Shown here: piece after piece, positions 1 through 6,302 of the stretch
How positions within the stretch are numbered: the first letter of the stretch is position 1
Layout: each line of letters begins with the position of its first letter
NCBI GenBank assembly: GCA_027349605.1
Contig: DAIEMM010000510.1
Location: 1 to 8,229, forward strand
Source of the DNA: Anaeromyxobacteraceae bacterium
Lineage (GTDB): Bacteria; Myxococcota; Myxococcia; Myxococcales; Anaeromyxobacteraceae
DNA: 8,229 nt
Direction of reading: 5' to 3'
Notes under the pieces: model-generated
Seen by the model: the letters and a program-made list of their open reading frames with translations, nothing else
What the model was told of the DNA's origin: nothing
Database searches by the model: none
Position numbers and translations under genes: made by a program

Positions 1-825
1 GTGGGCAAGAAGGTCGAGGCGACCTGGGGCGACATCCGGGACTTCCGCGCCGTGGCCCGCGCCGTCGAGGGCGTGGACGCGGTGCTCCACCTGGCCGCCG
101 CCATCCCGCCCGGCGCCGACGAGGATCCCGCCCGCACCCACGCCGTGAACGTGGACGGCACCGCCAACGTCGTCAAGGCCGCGCAGGGGCGGTCGCGCAA
201 GCCGAAGCTGCTCCTCACCTCCACCTTCGACGTGCACGGACACACGCTCTCGAGGCCGCCGCCCCGGAAGGTGGAGGACCCGGTCGTGGCCACCGACCCC
301 TACACCGGGAGCAAGATCGCGGCCGAGGCGCTGGTGCGCGACTCCGGCCTCGAGTGGTGCATCTTCCGGCTCACCGACGTGCCCGTGCTCGGGCTGCGCG
401 ACCCGCACCCCATCATGTTCGAGATCGGCCTGCACAACCGGATCGAGGCGCTCCACGCCGACGACGCCGCCACGGCGCTGGCCCGGTCGCTCCGCACGGC
501 GGAGGTGTGGGGCCGGACCCTCTTCGTGGGCGGGGGCCCCTCCTGCCAGCTCACCTACCGCGAGTATCTCCGACGGATGCTCGGGGCCATGGGGCTCGAC
601 ATGCTGCCCGACGAGGCCTTGAGCGACACGGAGTACGCCACCGACTGGGTGGACAGCACCGAGTCGCAGCGGCTGCTGCACTACCAGCGCCGGACCTTCG
701 ACGACATCACCGCGGACATCGCGAAGTGCCTGGGCTGGAAGAAGGCCTTCGTGCCCATGGCCAGCTCTCTCGTGCGCAAGAAGATGCTCGAGATGTCGCC
801 CTACTGGCGGCAGCGGCAGCAGTAG
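1..825 (+). CDS. Extended SDR, NAD(P)-dependent epimerase/dehydrogenase (5' end outside window)
   Basis: This is the C-terminal 274 codons of an extended short-chain dehydrogenase/reductase. Seen: a GDI.D element after Rossmann strand 3 (residues 10-14), LHLAA (29-33), the conserved NVDGT.NV stretch (50-57), a TST catalytic-Ser region (73-75) and the catalytic YTGSK (Tyr101, Lys105). The N-terminal TGxxGxxG dinucleotide-binding loop is absent and the frame is open to base 1, so the real start lies upstream and the GTG at base 1 is probably an internal Val. The C-terminal half (HADDAATAL, then the substrate lobe) fits the 3-beta-HSD / NAD-dependent epimerase group. It ends in TAG, 24 bp from the convergent stop of the sigma-1/ERG2-like gene. 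The substrate cannot be read from the sequence; a sugar nucleotide, a steroid-like 3-hydroxyl or a flavonol-type ketone are all possible. Confidence 0.85.
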   Translation: MGKKVEATWGDIRDFRAVARAVEGVDAVLHLAAAIPPGADEDPARTHAVNVDGTANVVKAAQGRSRKPKLLLTSTFDVHGHTLSRPPPRKVEDPVVATDPYTGSKIAAEALVRDSGLEWCIFRLTDVPVLGLRDPHPIMFEIGLHNRIEALHADDAATALARSLRTAEVWGRTLFVGGGPSCQLTYREYLRRMLGAMGLDMLPDEALSDTEYATDWVDSTESQRLLHYQRRTFDDITADIAKCLGWKKAFVPMASSLVRKKMLEMSPYWRQRQQ

Positions 826-849
826 GCGCCGCCGTCCGCCGCGCGAGCC

Positions 850-1620
850 CTACTCGCCGCCGGCGCCGCGGCGCCCGCCGCCCGCCGGGGCGATGTGCGG
901 CTTGCCGTGTCGGCCCGGGAGCACCTTGGGCGGGCGCGCGGCCGGGCCGGGCGGGATGGCGTCGTCGGGGGGCGCCGGGGTGAAGACGCGGTTGACGAGC
1001 GGCGCGAGGAGCCCGAGGCCGGTGGCCGCCAGCTTGCGCAGCGGGTTGCGCGAGACGTCGCCGTTGGGGAGCGGCTGGCTCCATGCCTTCCCGAGGAGGT
1101 CCATGTACATCCCCACCGTCTGCCCCGCGGTGGCGAAGTCGAGCGTGGAGAGCAACTCGTCGGCGAGGCCGAACGGCATGGAGGTCATGATGGGGCCGCG
1201 CATGTACTCGGTGGCCCAGACGCCGTCGGTGAAGTTCATGGCGCGGGCCTGCCCGGGGCCCACCCAGACGCGATCGCCCGGCCTGTAGATCCGCTTCTCG
1301 AACTGCCCCTCGCCGAAGTAGTGCATCTCGCCGTCGATGACCGTGTCCCAGAAGCCCACCGCGTGGCGGCCGGAGTGCCCCTCGGACCCGATGGGGGTGC
1401 CCCAGATCATCAGGTATTCCATCGACGAGGCGAAGTAGAGCTTCATCTGGATCATCGCGCCGCCGGCGATGCTGTACATCCAGGGCTGCGAGCGGTCGAT
1501 CCGGCCCGGGTAGGCGTCCTCCCAGGCGTCCGCGATGGCGTCGAACATCTCCGGCTTCGGCTTGCCGATTCCCTGCAGGGAACACTCGTGGATGACGTCG
1601 GCGTCGAAGATGTAGTCCAT
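850..1620 (-). CDS. ERG2 / sigma-1 receptor-like protein (C-8 sterol isomerase family)
   Basis: This 256-residue protein aligns without gaps over its core to the eukaryotic ERG2 / sigma-1 receptor family (compared from memory). Landmarks are YIFDADVIHE (3-12), AYPGRI (36-41), AGGAM (52-56), EYLMIWGTPIGSEGHSGR (68-85), WDTVIDGE (91-98), YRPGD (112-116), GPGQA (121-125) and TEYMRG (137-142). With a constant offset of 34, Tyr69, Asp92 and Glu138 fall on sigma-1 Tyr103, Asp126 and Glu172, the ligand-binding residues. Sigma-1 His154 is Val120 here. ERG2 moves the C8 sterol double bond; sigma-1 binds amines and sterols without known catalysis. Unlike both, this protein starts at the family core, with no N-terminal transmembrane helix. 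After the two C-terminal membrane-associated helices (about 143-180) it adds about 75 residues, first hydrophobic (194-213), then Pro/Gly/Arg-rich. The start is supported by GGAG six bases upstream. It is the last gene of a leftward cluster, 79 bp after an SDR gene. Family membership is firm; the reaction is not. Confidence 0.9.
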   Translation of the reverse strand: MDYIFDADVIHECSLQGIGKPKPEMFDAIADAWEDAYPGRIDRSQPWMYSIAGGAMIQMKLYFASSMEYLMIWGTPIGSEGHSGRHAVGFWDTVIDGEMHYFGEGQFEKRIYRPGDRVWVGPGQARAMNFTDGVWATEYMRGPIMTSMPFGLADELLSTLDFATAGQTVGMYMDLLGKAWSQPLPNGDVSRNPLRKLAATGLGLLAPLVNRVFTPAPPDDAIPPGPAARPPKVLPGRHGKPHIAPAGGGRRGAGGE

Positions 1621-1626
1621 GTCGGG

Positions 1627-1630
1627 CTCC
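1627..1630 (-). promoter_or_regulatory. Ribosome-binding site of the ERG2-like gene
   Basis: GGAG on the minus strand sits six bases before the ATG at 1620. It supports a start directly at the conserved core and so argues against a missed N-terminal membrane helix. Confidence 0.6.
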
Positions 1631-1699
1631 AGGGTCGAAAGGGCGTGCGGAAGATTACAACGTCTCGACGCGCCGTGTCGAAGGTGCGGGATGGCGCGG

Positions 1700-2734
1700 T
1701 CAGACCCGCCCTGGGCGGCGGGGCGGCAGGGGGCGGTTGAGCGGGCTCGCCGGGTCGGACTTCATCCAGGCCCACGCGTCCCGGAGCGACCGCTCCACCG
1801 GCATCGAGACGTACCCCAGCTCCTCCCTCGCCTTCCGGTCCCGGATCTCGAAGTCGATGGAGATGGTGTGCACGGAGTAGGGGGTGAGGAGCGCCCGCCT
1901 CCCGGTGACCTTCTCGAAGACGGGCGCGAAGGCGGCGATGCCGGCCGCGACCGGGAGCGGCAGGAAGACGCGAGGGGGCCTCCTCCCGGCCTCCTCCGCC
2001 AGGATGCGCATCACCTCGCGCACGGTCATCCGTGCCCCCGACAGCAGGTAGCTCTCGCCGGTGCGCCCCCGCTCCACGGCGAGAAGGTGGCCGGCGGCGA
2101 CGTCGCGGACGTCCACGAAGTCGTACCTGCCGTCCACCCCGGCCGGCACGCCGGATCGGGCGAACATGCGGATGAGCTCCCCCATCTCGGAGAGCAGGTA
2201 GTCGTGCGGACCGAGCACGGCGACCGGGTTCACGATGACCGCGTCGAGGCCTCCCCGCACCGCCTCGAGCACGATCCGGGAGGCCTCCGCCTTGGCCTTT
2301 CCGTAGTCCCCGGGGGCGAGCGTGGGATCGTACCCCGCGGCCTCGGTGAGCACCCCGCCCCGCCCCGGCTCGGTGAAGGCGTGGATGGAGCTCGTGTAGA
2401 CGAGCCGCCGCACCCCCGCCCGCCGCACCGCCTCGACCACGTTGCGCGTGCCGTCCACGTTCACCGTCCGCACCCGCTCGACGTCGAGGGAGCTGATGCT
2501 CACCACACCGGCCAGGTGGAAGACCACGTCCACGCCGCCGAACGCCGCGGGGAGCGTCTCCGGGCGGAGCACGTCGCCGCGGACCCCCTCCACGTCGAGC
2601 CCCTCGAGCGAGCGGCCGTCGTCGCCAGGCTCCACCAGCGCCCGCACCCGCTTGCCGCGGCGGAGCAGCTCGCGCACCAGCACGTTGCCGAGATGCCCGG
2701 TGGCGCCGGTGACGGCGGCGGACTGGAATTCCAT
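1700..2734 (-). CDS. Extended SDR, 3-beta-HSD / dihydroflavonol-reductase-like NAD(P)-dependent dehydrogenase
   Basis: This is a complete 344-residue extended SDR, a normal length for the family. Seen: N-terminal Rossmann motif TGATGHLG (9-16), basic VRALVEPG (30-37) at the end of strand 2, GDV..PE (53-59), FHLAG (72-76), NVDGTRNVV (92-100), YTSS (113-116, catalytic Ser region), YGKAK (Tyr144, Lys148) and VNPVAVLGP (168-176). The C-terminal substrate lobe runs to about 325, followed by a Pro/Arg-rich tail. The closest groups are 3-beta-hydroxysteroid/sterol dehydrogenases, dihydroflavonol reductases and the HpnA-like hopanoid-locus epimerases. The ATG at 2734 is chosen because the Rossmann fold starts at once and AAGGGAAAGGA lies about 10 bases upstream. 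The same frame stays open to 3730, but there it is only the shadow of the barrel gene. It starts 20 bp after that gene's stop and ends 79 bp before the ERG2-like gene. A role in oxidising a 3-hydroxyl on a sterol or terpenoid is inference from context. Confidence 0.9.
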   Translation of the reverse strand: MEFQSAAVTGATGHLGNVLVRELLRRGKRVRALVEPGDDGRSLEGLDVEGVRGDVLRPETLPAAFGGVDVVFHLAGVVSISSLDVERVRTVNVDGTRNVVEAVRRAGVRRLVYTSSIHAFTEPGRGGVLTEAAGYDPTLAPGDYGKAKAEASRIVLEAVRGGLDAVIVNPVAVLGPHDYLLSEMGELIRMFARSGVPAGVDGRYDFVDVRDVAAGHLLAVERGRTGESYLLSGARMTVREVMRILAEEAGRRPPRVFLPLPVAAGIAAFAPVFEKVTGRRALLTPYSVHTISIDFEIRDRKAREELGYVSMPVERSLRDAWAWMKSDPASPLNRPLPPRRPGRV

Positions 2735-2754
2735 GGGTGGCGGGTCCTTTCCCT

Positions 2755-3621
2755 TCACCAGGTGAAGAAGTAGGTGAGCATCGCCCCGACCAGGAAGACC
2801 GTTCCCTCGGCCGCCACCGGGTTCAGGGGCGTCTCGTACTCCACGGCCAGCACCACGGTCTTCGTCGCGGTGAGGAACCGCCCGGCGGTGAACTTGAGGA
2901 GCCAGCCCACGTTCCGGTTCTCGATGCTCCAGCTGGTCTTGTCCTGCACCGCGACGTAGAACCAGGCCGGGAGCCCCACCGAGAGCGTCGGCTTCAGCTG
3001 CAGCGTGTTCACCGGCTCGTAGGTCCCCAGGTCGCCGAAGGACCTCTGCCAGTTGAGCTCGACCGAGAGCGCCACGGTGGGCCCGAGCCGGAAGGCCACG
3101 GCGTAGACCGGCTCGAGGATCCAGGGCAGGCCCACCGCCGGGTGGGTGGCGGTGTTCCACTGCAGCTCGAGACCGATCGACTGCCGGATCCCTTCCACGT
3201 TGAAGAAGCCCCACATGAGCGTGGTGGTCAGGGTCGCGAAGCCGGACACCGTGGGGGCGGCGCTGGTGTTCGGGTAGAGGGTCTCGATCGGCGCCTCGAT
3301 GCGCAGCGCGAACTCCCGCTCCGCGCCGAAGACGAAGACCGGCTTGAAGGTGAGCTGCCCCAGGGCGGCGCCGGCGGCCTTCTGGGTCCACTCGTACTTC
3401 GTCTGCAGCATGTTCCGCTCGAAGACCGGGGCGTCCACGATCTCCAGCACGTCGAGCATGTGCCGGAAGCCGTGGTCGTGCTCCTTCCGCGCCCGGCGCT
3501 CCTCCTAGGCCTTCTCCCGGGCCGCCTCGTGGGCCTGCTCGTCCTCCAGGGATTCCAGGGCGCGCGCCGATGGGGCGGCGAGGAGCGCGACCAGCGCCAC
3601 GACCAGACACCTGCATTCCAT
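2755..3621 (-). pseudogene. Outer-membrane beta-barrel protein gene with an internal amber stop
   Basis: Read from the ATG at 3621, the frame encodes a textbook signal peptide (MECRCLVVALVALLAAPSARA, codons 1-21), a charged stretch rich in Glu, Arg and Lys, and from about codon 55 a beta-barrel: alternating amphipathic strands rich in Trp, Tyr and Phe, ending in YFFTW with a C-terminal aromatic residue as outer-membrane proteins usually have. Codon 39 is TAG (3507-3505), in REKA*EERRARKEHD. It is probably a mutated CAG or GAG. Evidence that both halves are one gene: they share a frame, the signal peptide sits at the right distance, and GAAGGG lies seven bases before the ATG. The part after the stop (ATG at 3459, 234 residues) has no export signal of its own, so a restart product would be unlikely to reach the outer membrane. 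The barrel specificity is not recognised. It is the first gene of the leftward cluster with the SDR and ERG2-like genes; nearby genes end in TAG, so amber is a real stop here. Confidence 0.75.
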
Positions 3622-3715
3622 CCGATTTCCCTTCCGTCCATCGAGGACCGGCTGCGTCGACGAACTCTACGACACGGCGGGCCAGGCGCCACGCCTCGCC
3701 GAGGGGTGGCCCCCG
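3622..3715. other. Divergent spacer between two leftward/rightward transcription units
   Basis: This short region separates the leftward barrel-SDR-ERG2 cluster from the rightward aspartase remnant and porin. Promoters for both directions should lie here or in the remnant, but I see no convincing -35/-10 pair. Its left end holds the ribosome-binding site of the barrel gene (GAAGGG on the minus strand, 3634-3629). The rightward frame of the aspartase-like ORF stays open through this spacer without recognisable similarity. Confidence 0.4.
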
Positions 3716-3940
3716 ATGGGCGCTCGCCAATCCGTCGACGGAAAGTCATCGTTCGGCGGGAAGCCGTTGCTGGAGGTGAACATGGGGGCCACCGCGGTCG
3801 GCACGGGACTGAACGCCGACCCGGACGGGATCGTGGCGGCCGTGGAGCTGAACCCGCCGAAGGCGCGGGGGCTCCTGCAGCAGGCTCTCACGAAGACGAA
3901 GGACGTCTCCCAGATCCAGAAGTACTTCGGCGAGTACTGA
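3716..3940 (+). pseudogene. Aspartase (aspartate ammonia-lyase) remnant
   Basis: The ORF is 74 residues long. Residues 18-36, LLEVNMGATAVGTGLNADP, match the conserved class II aspartase segment (E. coli AspA has LLEVNLGATAIGTGLN, from memory), and the match may extend through DGIVAAVE to about residue 44. Aspartases are about 470 residues long, so the rest of the enzyme, including the GSSxMPxKxNP signature loop and catalytic domain 3, is missing. The last 30 residues (NPPKARGLLQQALTKTKDV...) are not aspartase that I recognise and may come from another gene joined by deletion. An alternative is a real 52-residue peptide from the ATG at 3782, which has GGAGG five bases upstream. That GGAGG is also what codons for the conserved LEV would give, so it may be chance. 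The ORF lies 18 bp before the porin gene. An aspartase makes fumarate, a dicarboxylate, which fits that neighbour. Confidence 0.5.
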
Positions 3941-3958
3941 CGAACACCAGGGGCTCAC

Positions 3959-5149
3959 ATGAACCGGATCACCCTCGCGCTGCTCGCGGCGGGATCGCTC
4001 ATCCCGGCGCCGGCCTCCTCCCAGGAGATCACGCGCAAGCCCGCCTTCGAGGTCTACGGCTTCGCCCAGGTGGACTTCATCCAGGACTTCCAGCGCGTGC
4101 GGCCCGACTGGAACGCCACCCTGCGCCCCACCCGCATCCCGACGGTGGAGGGGCTCTACGGGGCGAACGGTGAGTCGATCGTCAGCGTCCGGCAGTCCCG
4201 GCTGGGGGTGCGGGGATCCTTCCCCGCCGGCGAGTATGACCTCGCGGCCCGCATCGAGCTCGACTTCTTCGGGCTCGGCGAGGGCAGGCCGGACGCCGGG
4301 GGGCAGAACACGGTCCGCCTGCGCCAGGCTTACGGCTCCTGGGGACCGGTGCTCGGCGGCCTCACCGCCAGCCTCTTCATGGACGACGACTTCTGGCCGA
4401 CCATCATCGACTACTGGGGACCGGCCGGGATGGTCTTCTACCGGAACGTCCAGATCCGCTACACGCCCCTCACCGGCGAGCATTCCTTCGCCGTCGCCCT
4501 CGAGCGCCCCGCCACCGACCTCGACCCCGTCGGCGGACCTGCCGACATCGCGCCGCGCTCCCTGCTCCCGGACCTGACCGCCCAGTACCGGCTCTCCCAG
4601 GGCTGGGGCTACCTCCAGCTCTCGGGCATCCTGCGCTGGCTCGGCTACGACACCCCGGGCGCAGCCGTCCAGACCAAGGGCGACGCCATCGGCTGGGGCC
4701 TGCACGCCAGCTCCCAGGTCAGGCTCATCCCGGACCGGCTGAAGCTCCTGGTGGCGGTCGTCGGGGGGGCCGGAATCTCCTACTACATGAACGACGCCAC
4801 CCCGGACCTCGCGTTCGGCGGGGCGCTCGCTTCCCCGAACGCCGAGGCGGTCCCGATGCTCGGGATCACGGCCTACCTCGACGTCGCCTGGAGCAAGACG
4901 TTCTGCAGCGCGATCGGCTACAGCACCTCGATCATGTTCAACACCGGGCTCCAGGGTCCGGACGCCTTCAAGACCGGCCAGTACGCCTCGGTGAACCTGC
5001 TCGTGACGCCCTTCCGGAACTTCATGGCCGGCCCCGAGCTCCTCTGGGGCCGGCGCACCGACGAGGGGGGCGCGTCCGGGACCGATACCCGGCTCCAGAT
5101 CTCGGTCAAGTACAGCTTCACCAGCCTCGACTTCTGGAAGCCGGGATAG
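3959..5149 (+). CDS. DcaP-like outer-membrane porin
   Basis: This 396-residue protein has a signal peptide (MNRITLALLAAGSLIPAPASS, probable cleavage before Gln22) and a barrel of repeated amphipathic strands. Family landmarks are YGFAQVDFIQDF (33-44), TLRPTRIPT (54-62), SVRQSRLGVRG (76-86), IELDFFGLG (99-107), SLFMDDDFWPTIIDYWGP (138-155) and MVFYRNVQIR (158-167). These are typical of DcaP-family trimeric porins, which in Acinetobacter take up dicarboxylic acids and other small anions. The last strand (LQISVKYSFTSLDF) is followed by WKPG, so the protein does not end on the usual aromatic residue. The start is ATG with AGGGG about five bases upstream, just after the stop of the aspartase-like remnant. 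It is convergent with the alcohol dehydrogenase gene, 34 bp away. Family call firm; substrate by analogy only. Confidence 0.88.
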   Translation: MNRITLALLAAGSLIPAPASSQEITRKPAFEVYGFAQVDFIQDFQRVRPDWNATLRPTRIPTVEGLYGANGESIVSVRQSRLGVRGSFPAGEYDLAARIELDFFGLGEGRPDAGGQNTVRLRQAYGSWGPVLGGLTASLFMDDDFWPTIIDYWGPAGMVFYRNVQIRYTPLTGEHSFAVALERPATDLDPVGGPADIAPRSLLPDLTAQYRLSQGWGYLQLSGILRWLGYDTPGAAVQTKGDAIGWGLHASSQVRLIPDRLKLLVAVVGGAGISYYMNDATPDLAFGGALASPNAEAVPMLGITAYLDVAWSKTFCSAIGYSTSIMFNTGLQGPDAFKTGQYASVNLLVTPFRNFMAGPELLWGRRTDEGGASGTDTRLQISVKYSFTSLDFWKPG

Positions 5150-5183
5150 CCGGCCCGGGGAAATTGATCGGGCTCGAGGGGGA

Positions 5184-6239
5184 TCAGCCGGCCTTCCCGA
5201 GGCTCGCGATGTCGATGACGAAGCGGTAGCGCACGTCGGACTTCACGGTGCGTTCGTAGGCCTCGTTCACCTTCCCGATCGGGATCACCTCGACGTCGGC
5301 GGTGATGCCGTGCTGGCCGCAGAAGTCGAGCATCTCCTGGGTCTCGGCGATGCCGCCGATGAGGGAGCCGGAGAGCGTCCGGCGGCCGAAGATGAAGGTC
5401 GTGGCGTGGACCTTTGCCGGCTCGGAGGGCACGCCCACCAGGACCAGGGCACCGTCCAGCTTGAGGAGGCCCATGTAGGCCTGGACGTCGTGGTTCGCGG
5501 AGATGGTGTCGAGGATGAAGTCGAACTTGCCGGCGAGCCTCTTGAACGTGGCCGGATCGGAGGTGAGCGCGAAGCCCGTCGCGCCGAGGCGGCGGGCGTC
5601 GGCCTCCTTGGACTTCGAGGTGGAGAGCATGGTCACGTCGGCTCCCATCGCGGCGGCGAGCTTCACCCCCATGTTCCCCAGGCCGCCGAGCCCCACCACG
5701 GCCACCTGGTCGCCCTTCTTCACCTTCCAGTGCCGGAGCGGGGAGTAGGTGGTGATGCCGGCGCAGAGCAGCGGAGCCGCTCCGGCCGGGTCGAGCCCGG
5801 CCGGGATGGAGAGGACGAACTTCTCGTCCACCACCACGTCGGTGGAGTACCCGCCGTAGGTCGGGGTCTTCCGATCCATCTCGGTGCCGTTGTAGGTGAA
5901 GGCCGCGCCCTTCTGGCAGAACTGCTCGAGGTCCTTCTGGCAGGAAGGACAGGTGCGGCAGGAGTCGACCATGCAGCCCACGCCCACCCGGTCCCCGGCC
6001 TTGAACCTCTTCACCTCGGCGCCGACGCGGACGACCTTGCCCACGATCTCGTGGCCGGGGACCATGGGGAAGATGGAGCCCCCCCACTCGTCGCGGGCCT
6101 GGTGGATGTCGGAGTGGCAGATGCCGCAGAACTCGATGCCGATGGCGACGTCGCGTGGGCCGACGGGGCGGCGGTCGATCTCGAACGGAGCGAGGGGGCT
6201 CTTCGGGGTCTGTGCGGCGTAGGCGCGGGTTCGGGCCAT
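5184..6239 (-). CDS. Zinc-dependent NADP(H)-type alcohol/aldehyde dehydrogenase (YahK/CAD group)
   Basis: This 351-residue medium-chain dehydrogenase should interconvert primary alcohols and aldehydes in the cytoplasm. Seen: catalytic zinc ligands Cys41 (GICHSD), His63-Glu64 (PGHE) and Cys159 (LLCAGITTYSPL); structural zinc ligands Cys94, Cys97, Cys100 and Cys108; nucleotide-binding GLGGLG (183-188); and STSKSK (206-211) after the second Rossmann strand, where Ser and Lys rather than Asp point to NADPH. All metal ligands are intact and the length is normal. The pattern fits the YahK / cinnamyl-alcohol-dehydrogenase-like group of broad aldehyde reductases. The start is fixed by AGGAGG five bases before the ATG. 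It lies 63 bp after the B12-sensor gene on the same strand, long enough for its own promoter. Reduction of reactive or lipid-derived aldehydes is plausible but inferred. Confidence 0.93.
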   Translation of the reverse strand: MARTRAYAAQTPKSPLAPFEIDRRPVGPRDVAIGIEFCGICHSDIHQARDEWGGSIFPMVPGHEIVGKVVRVGAEVKRFKAGDRVGVGCMVDSCRTCPSCQKDLEQFCQKGAAFTYNGTEMDRKTPTYGGYSTDVVVDEKFVLSIPAGLDPAGAAPLLCAGITTYSPLRHWKVKKGDQVAVVGLGGLGNMGVKLAAAMGADVTMLSTSKSKEADARRLGATGFALTSDPATFKRLAGKFDFILDTISANHDVQAYMGLLKLDGALVLVGVPSEPAKVHATTFIFGRRTLSGSLIGGIAETQEMLDFCGQHGITADVEVIPIGKVNEAYERTVKSDVRYRFVIDIASLGKAG

Positions 6240-6244
6240 CGTGT

Positions 6245-6250
6245 CCTCCT
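6245..6250 (-). promoter_or_regulatory. Strong ribosome-binding site of the alcohol dehydrogenase
   Basis: AGGAGG on the minus strand is five bases before the ATG at 6239. It is a near-consensus Shine-Dalgarno sequence, stronger than those of the neighbouring genes, which suggests high expression. Confidence 0.75.
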
Positions 6251-6263
6251 GGTTGGGTGGCTA

Positions 6264-6292
6264 GACCTATGGTCGGAATGGGCGTGGCGCAA
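6264..6292 (-). promoter_or_regulatory. Possible promoter / operator upstream of the alcohol dehydrogenase
   Basis: In the 63-bp gap the minus strand reads TTGCGC, 17 bases, TAGGTC, a weak sigma-70-like arrangement. The -10-like part lies in an 11-bp inverted repeat GACC-TAT-GGTC (6264-6274) that could be an operator half-site pair. Both are short and could be chance in GC-rich DNA. Confidence 0.25.
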
Positions 6293-6302
6293 CCCGCCGC
6301 CC

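Noticed and set aside
1..825. SDR lacking its Gly-rich motif as a degraded gene
   Set aside because: The frame is open to base 1, so the missing N-terminus is best explained by the window edge.
862..875. Perfect 14-bp palindrome GGCGCCGCGGCGCC near the convergent gene ends
   Set aside because: It lies in the Gly/Arg-rich tail codons of the ERG2-like gene, where such GC palindromes arise by chance, and it has no loop or T-run for a terminator.
3505..3507. Programmed amber recoding (pyrrolysine-type) in the barrel gene
   Set aside because: Other genes in the window end in TAG, no recoding element is evident, and the amber lies in a variable charged linker. Mutation or sequencing error is simpler.
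2735..3730. N-terminal extension of the SDR at 1700-2734 up to a start at 3730, giving 676 residues
   Set aside because: The added 332 residues are Arg/Ala/Gly-rich without domains and are antisense-frame shadow of the signal-peptide/barrel gene. The Rossmann fold begins right at the ATG at 2734.
1619..4173. Rightward open frames (1619-2773, 2737-4173) opposite the SDR and barrel genes
   Set aside because: Their translations are His/Arg/Pro-rich mirror frames of the real minus-strand genes, with no motifs or ribosome-binding sites.
5149..5192. Rho-independent terminator between the porin and the dehydrogenase
   Set aside because: Only short imperfect stems (for example GCCGGC with a loop over 30 bases, or a 5-bp GCCCG/CGGGC stem) and no T-run on either strand.
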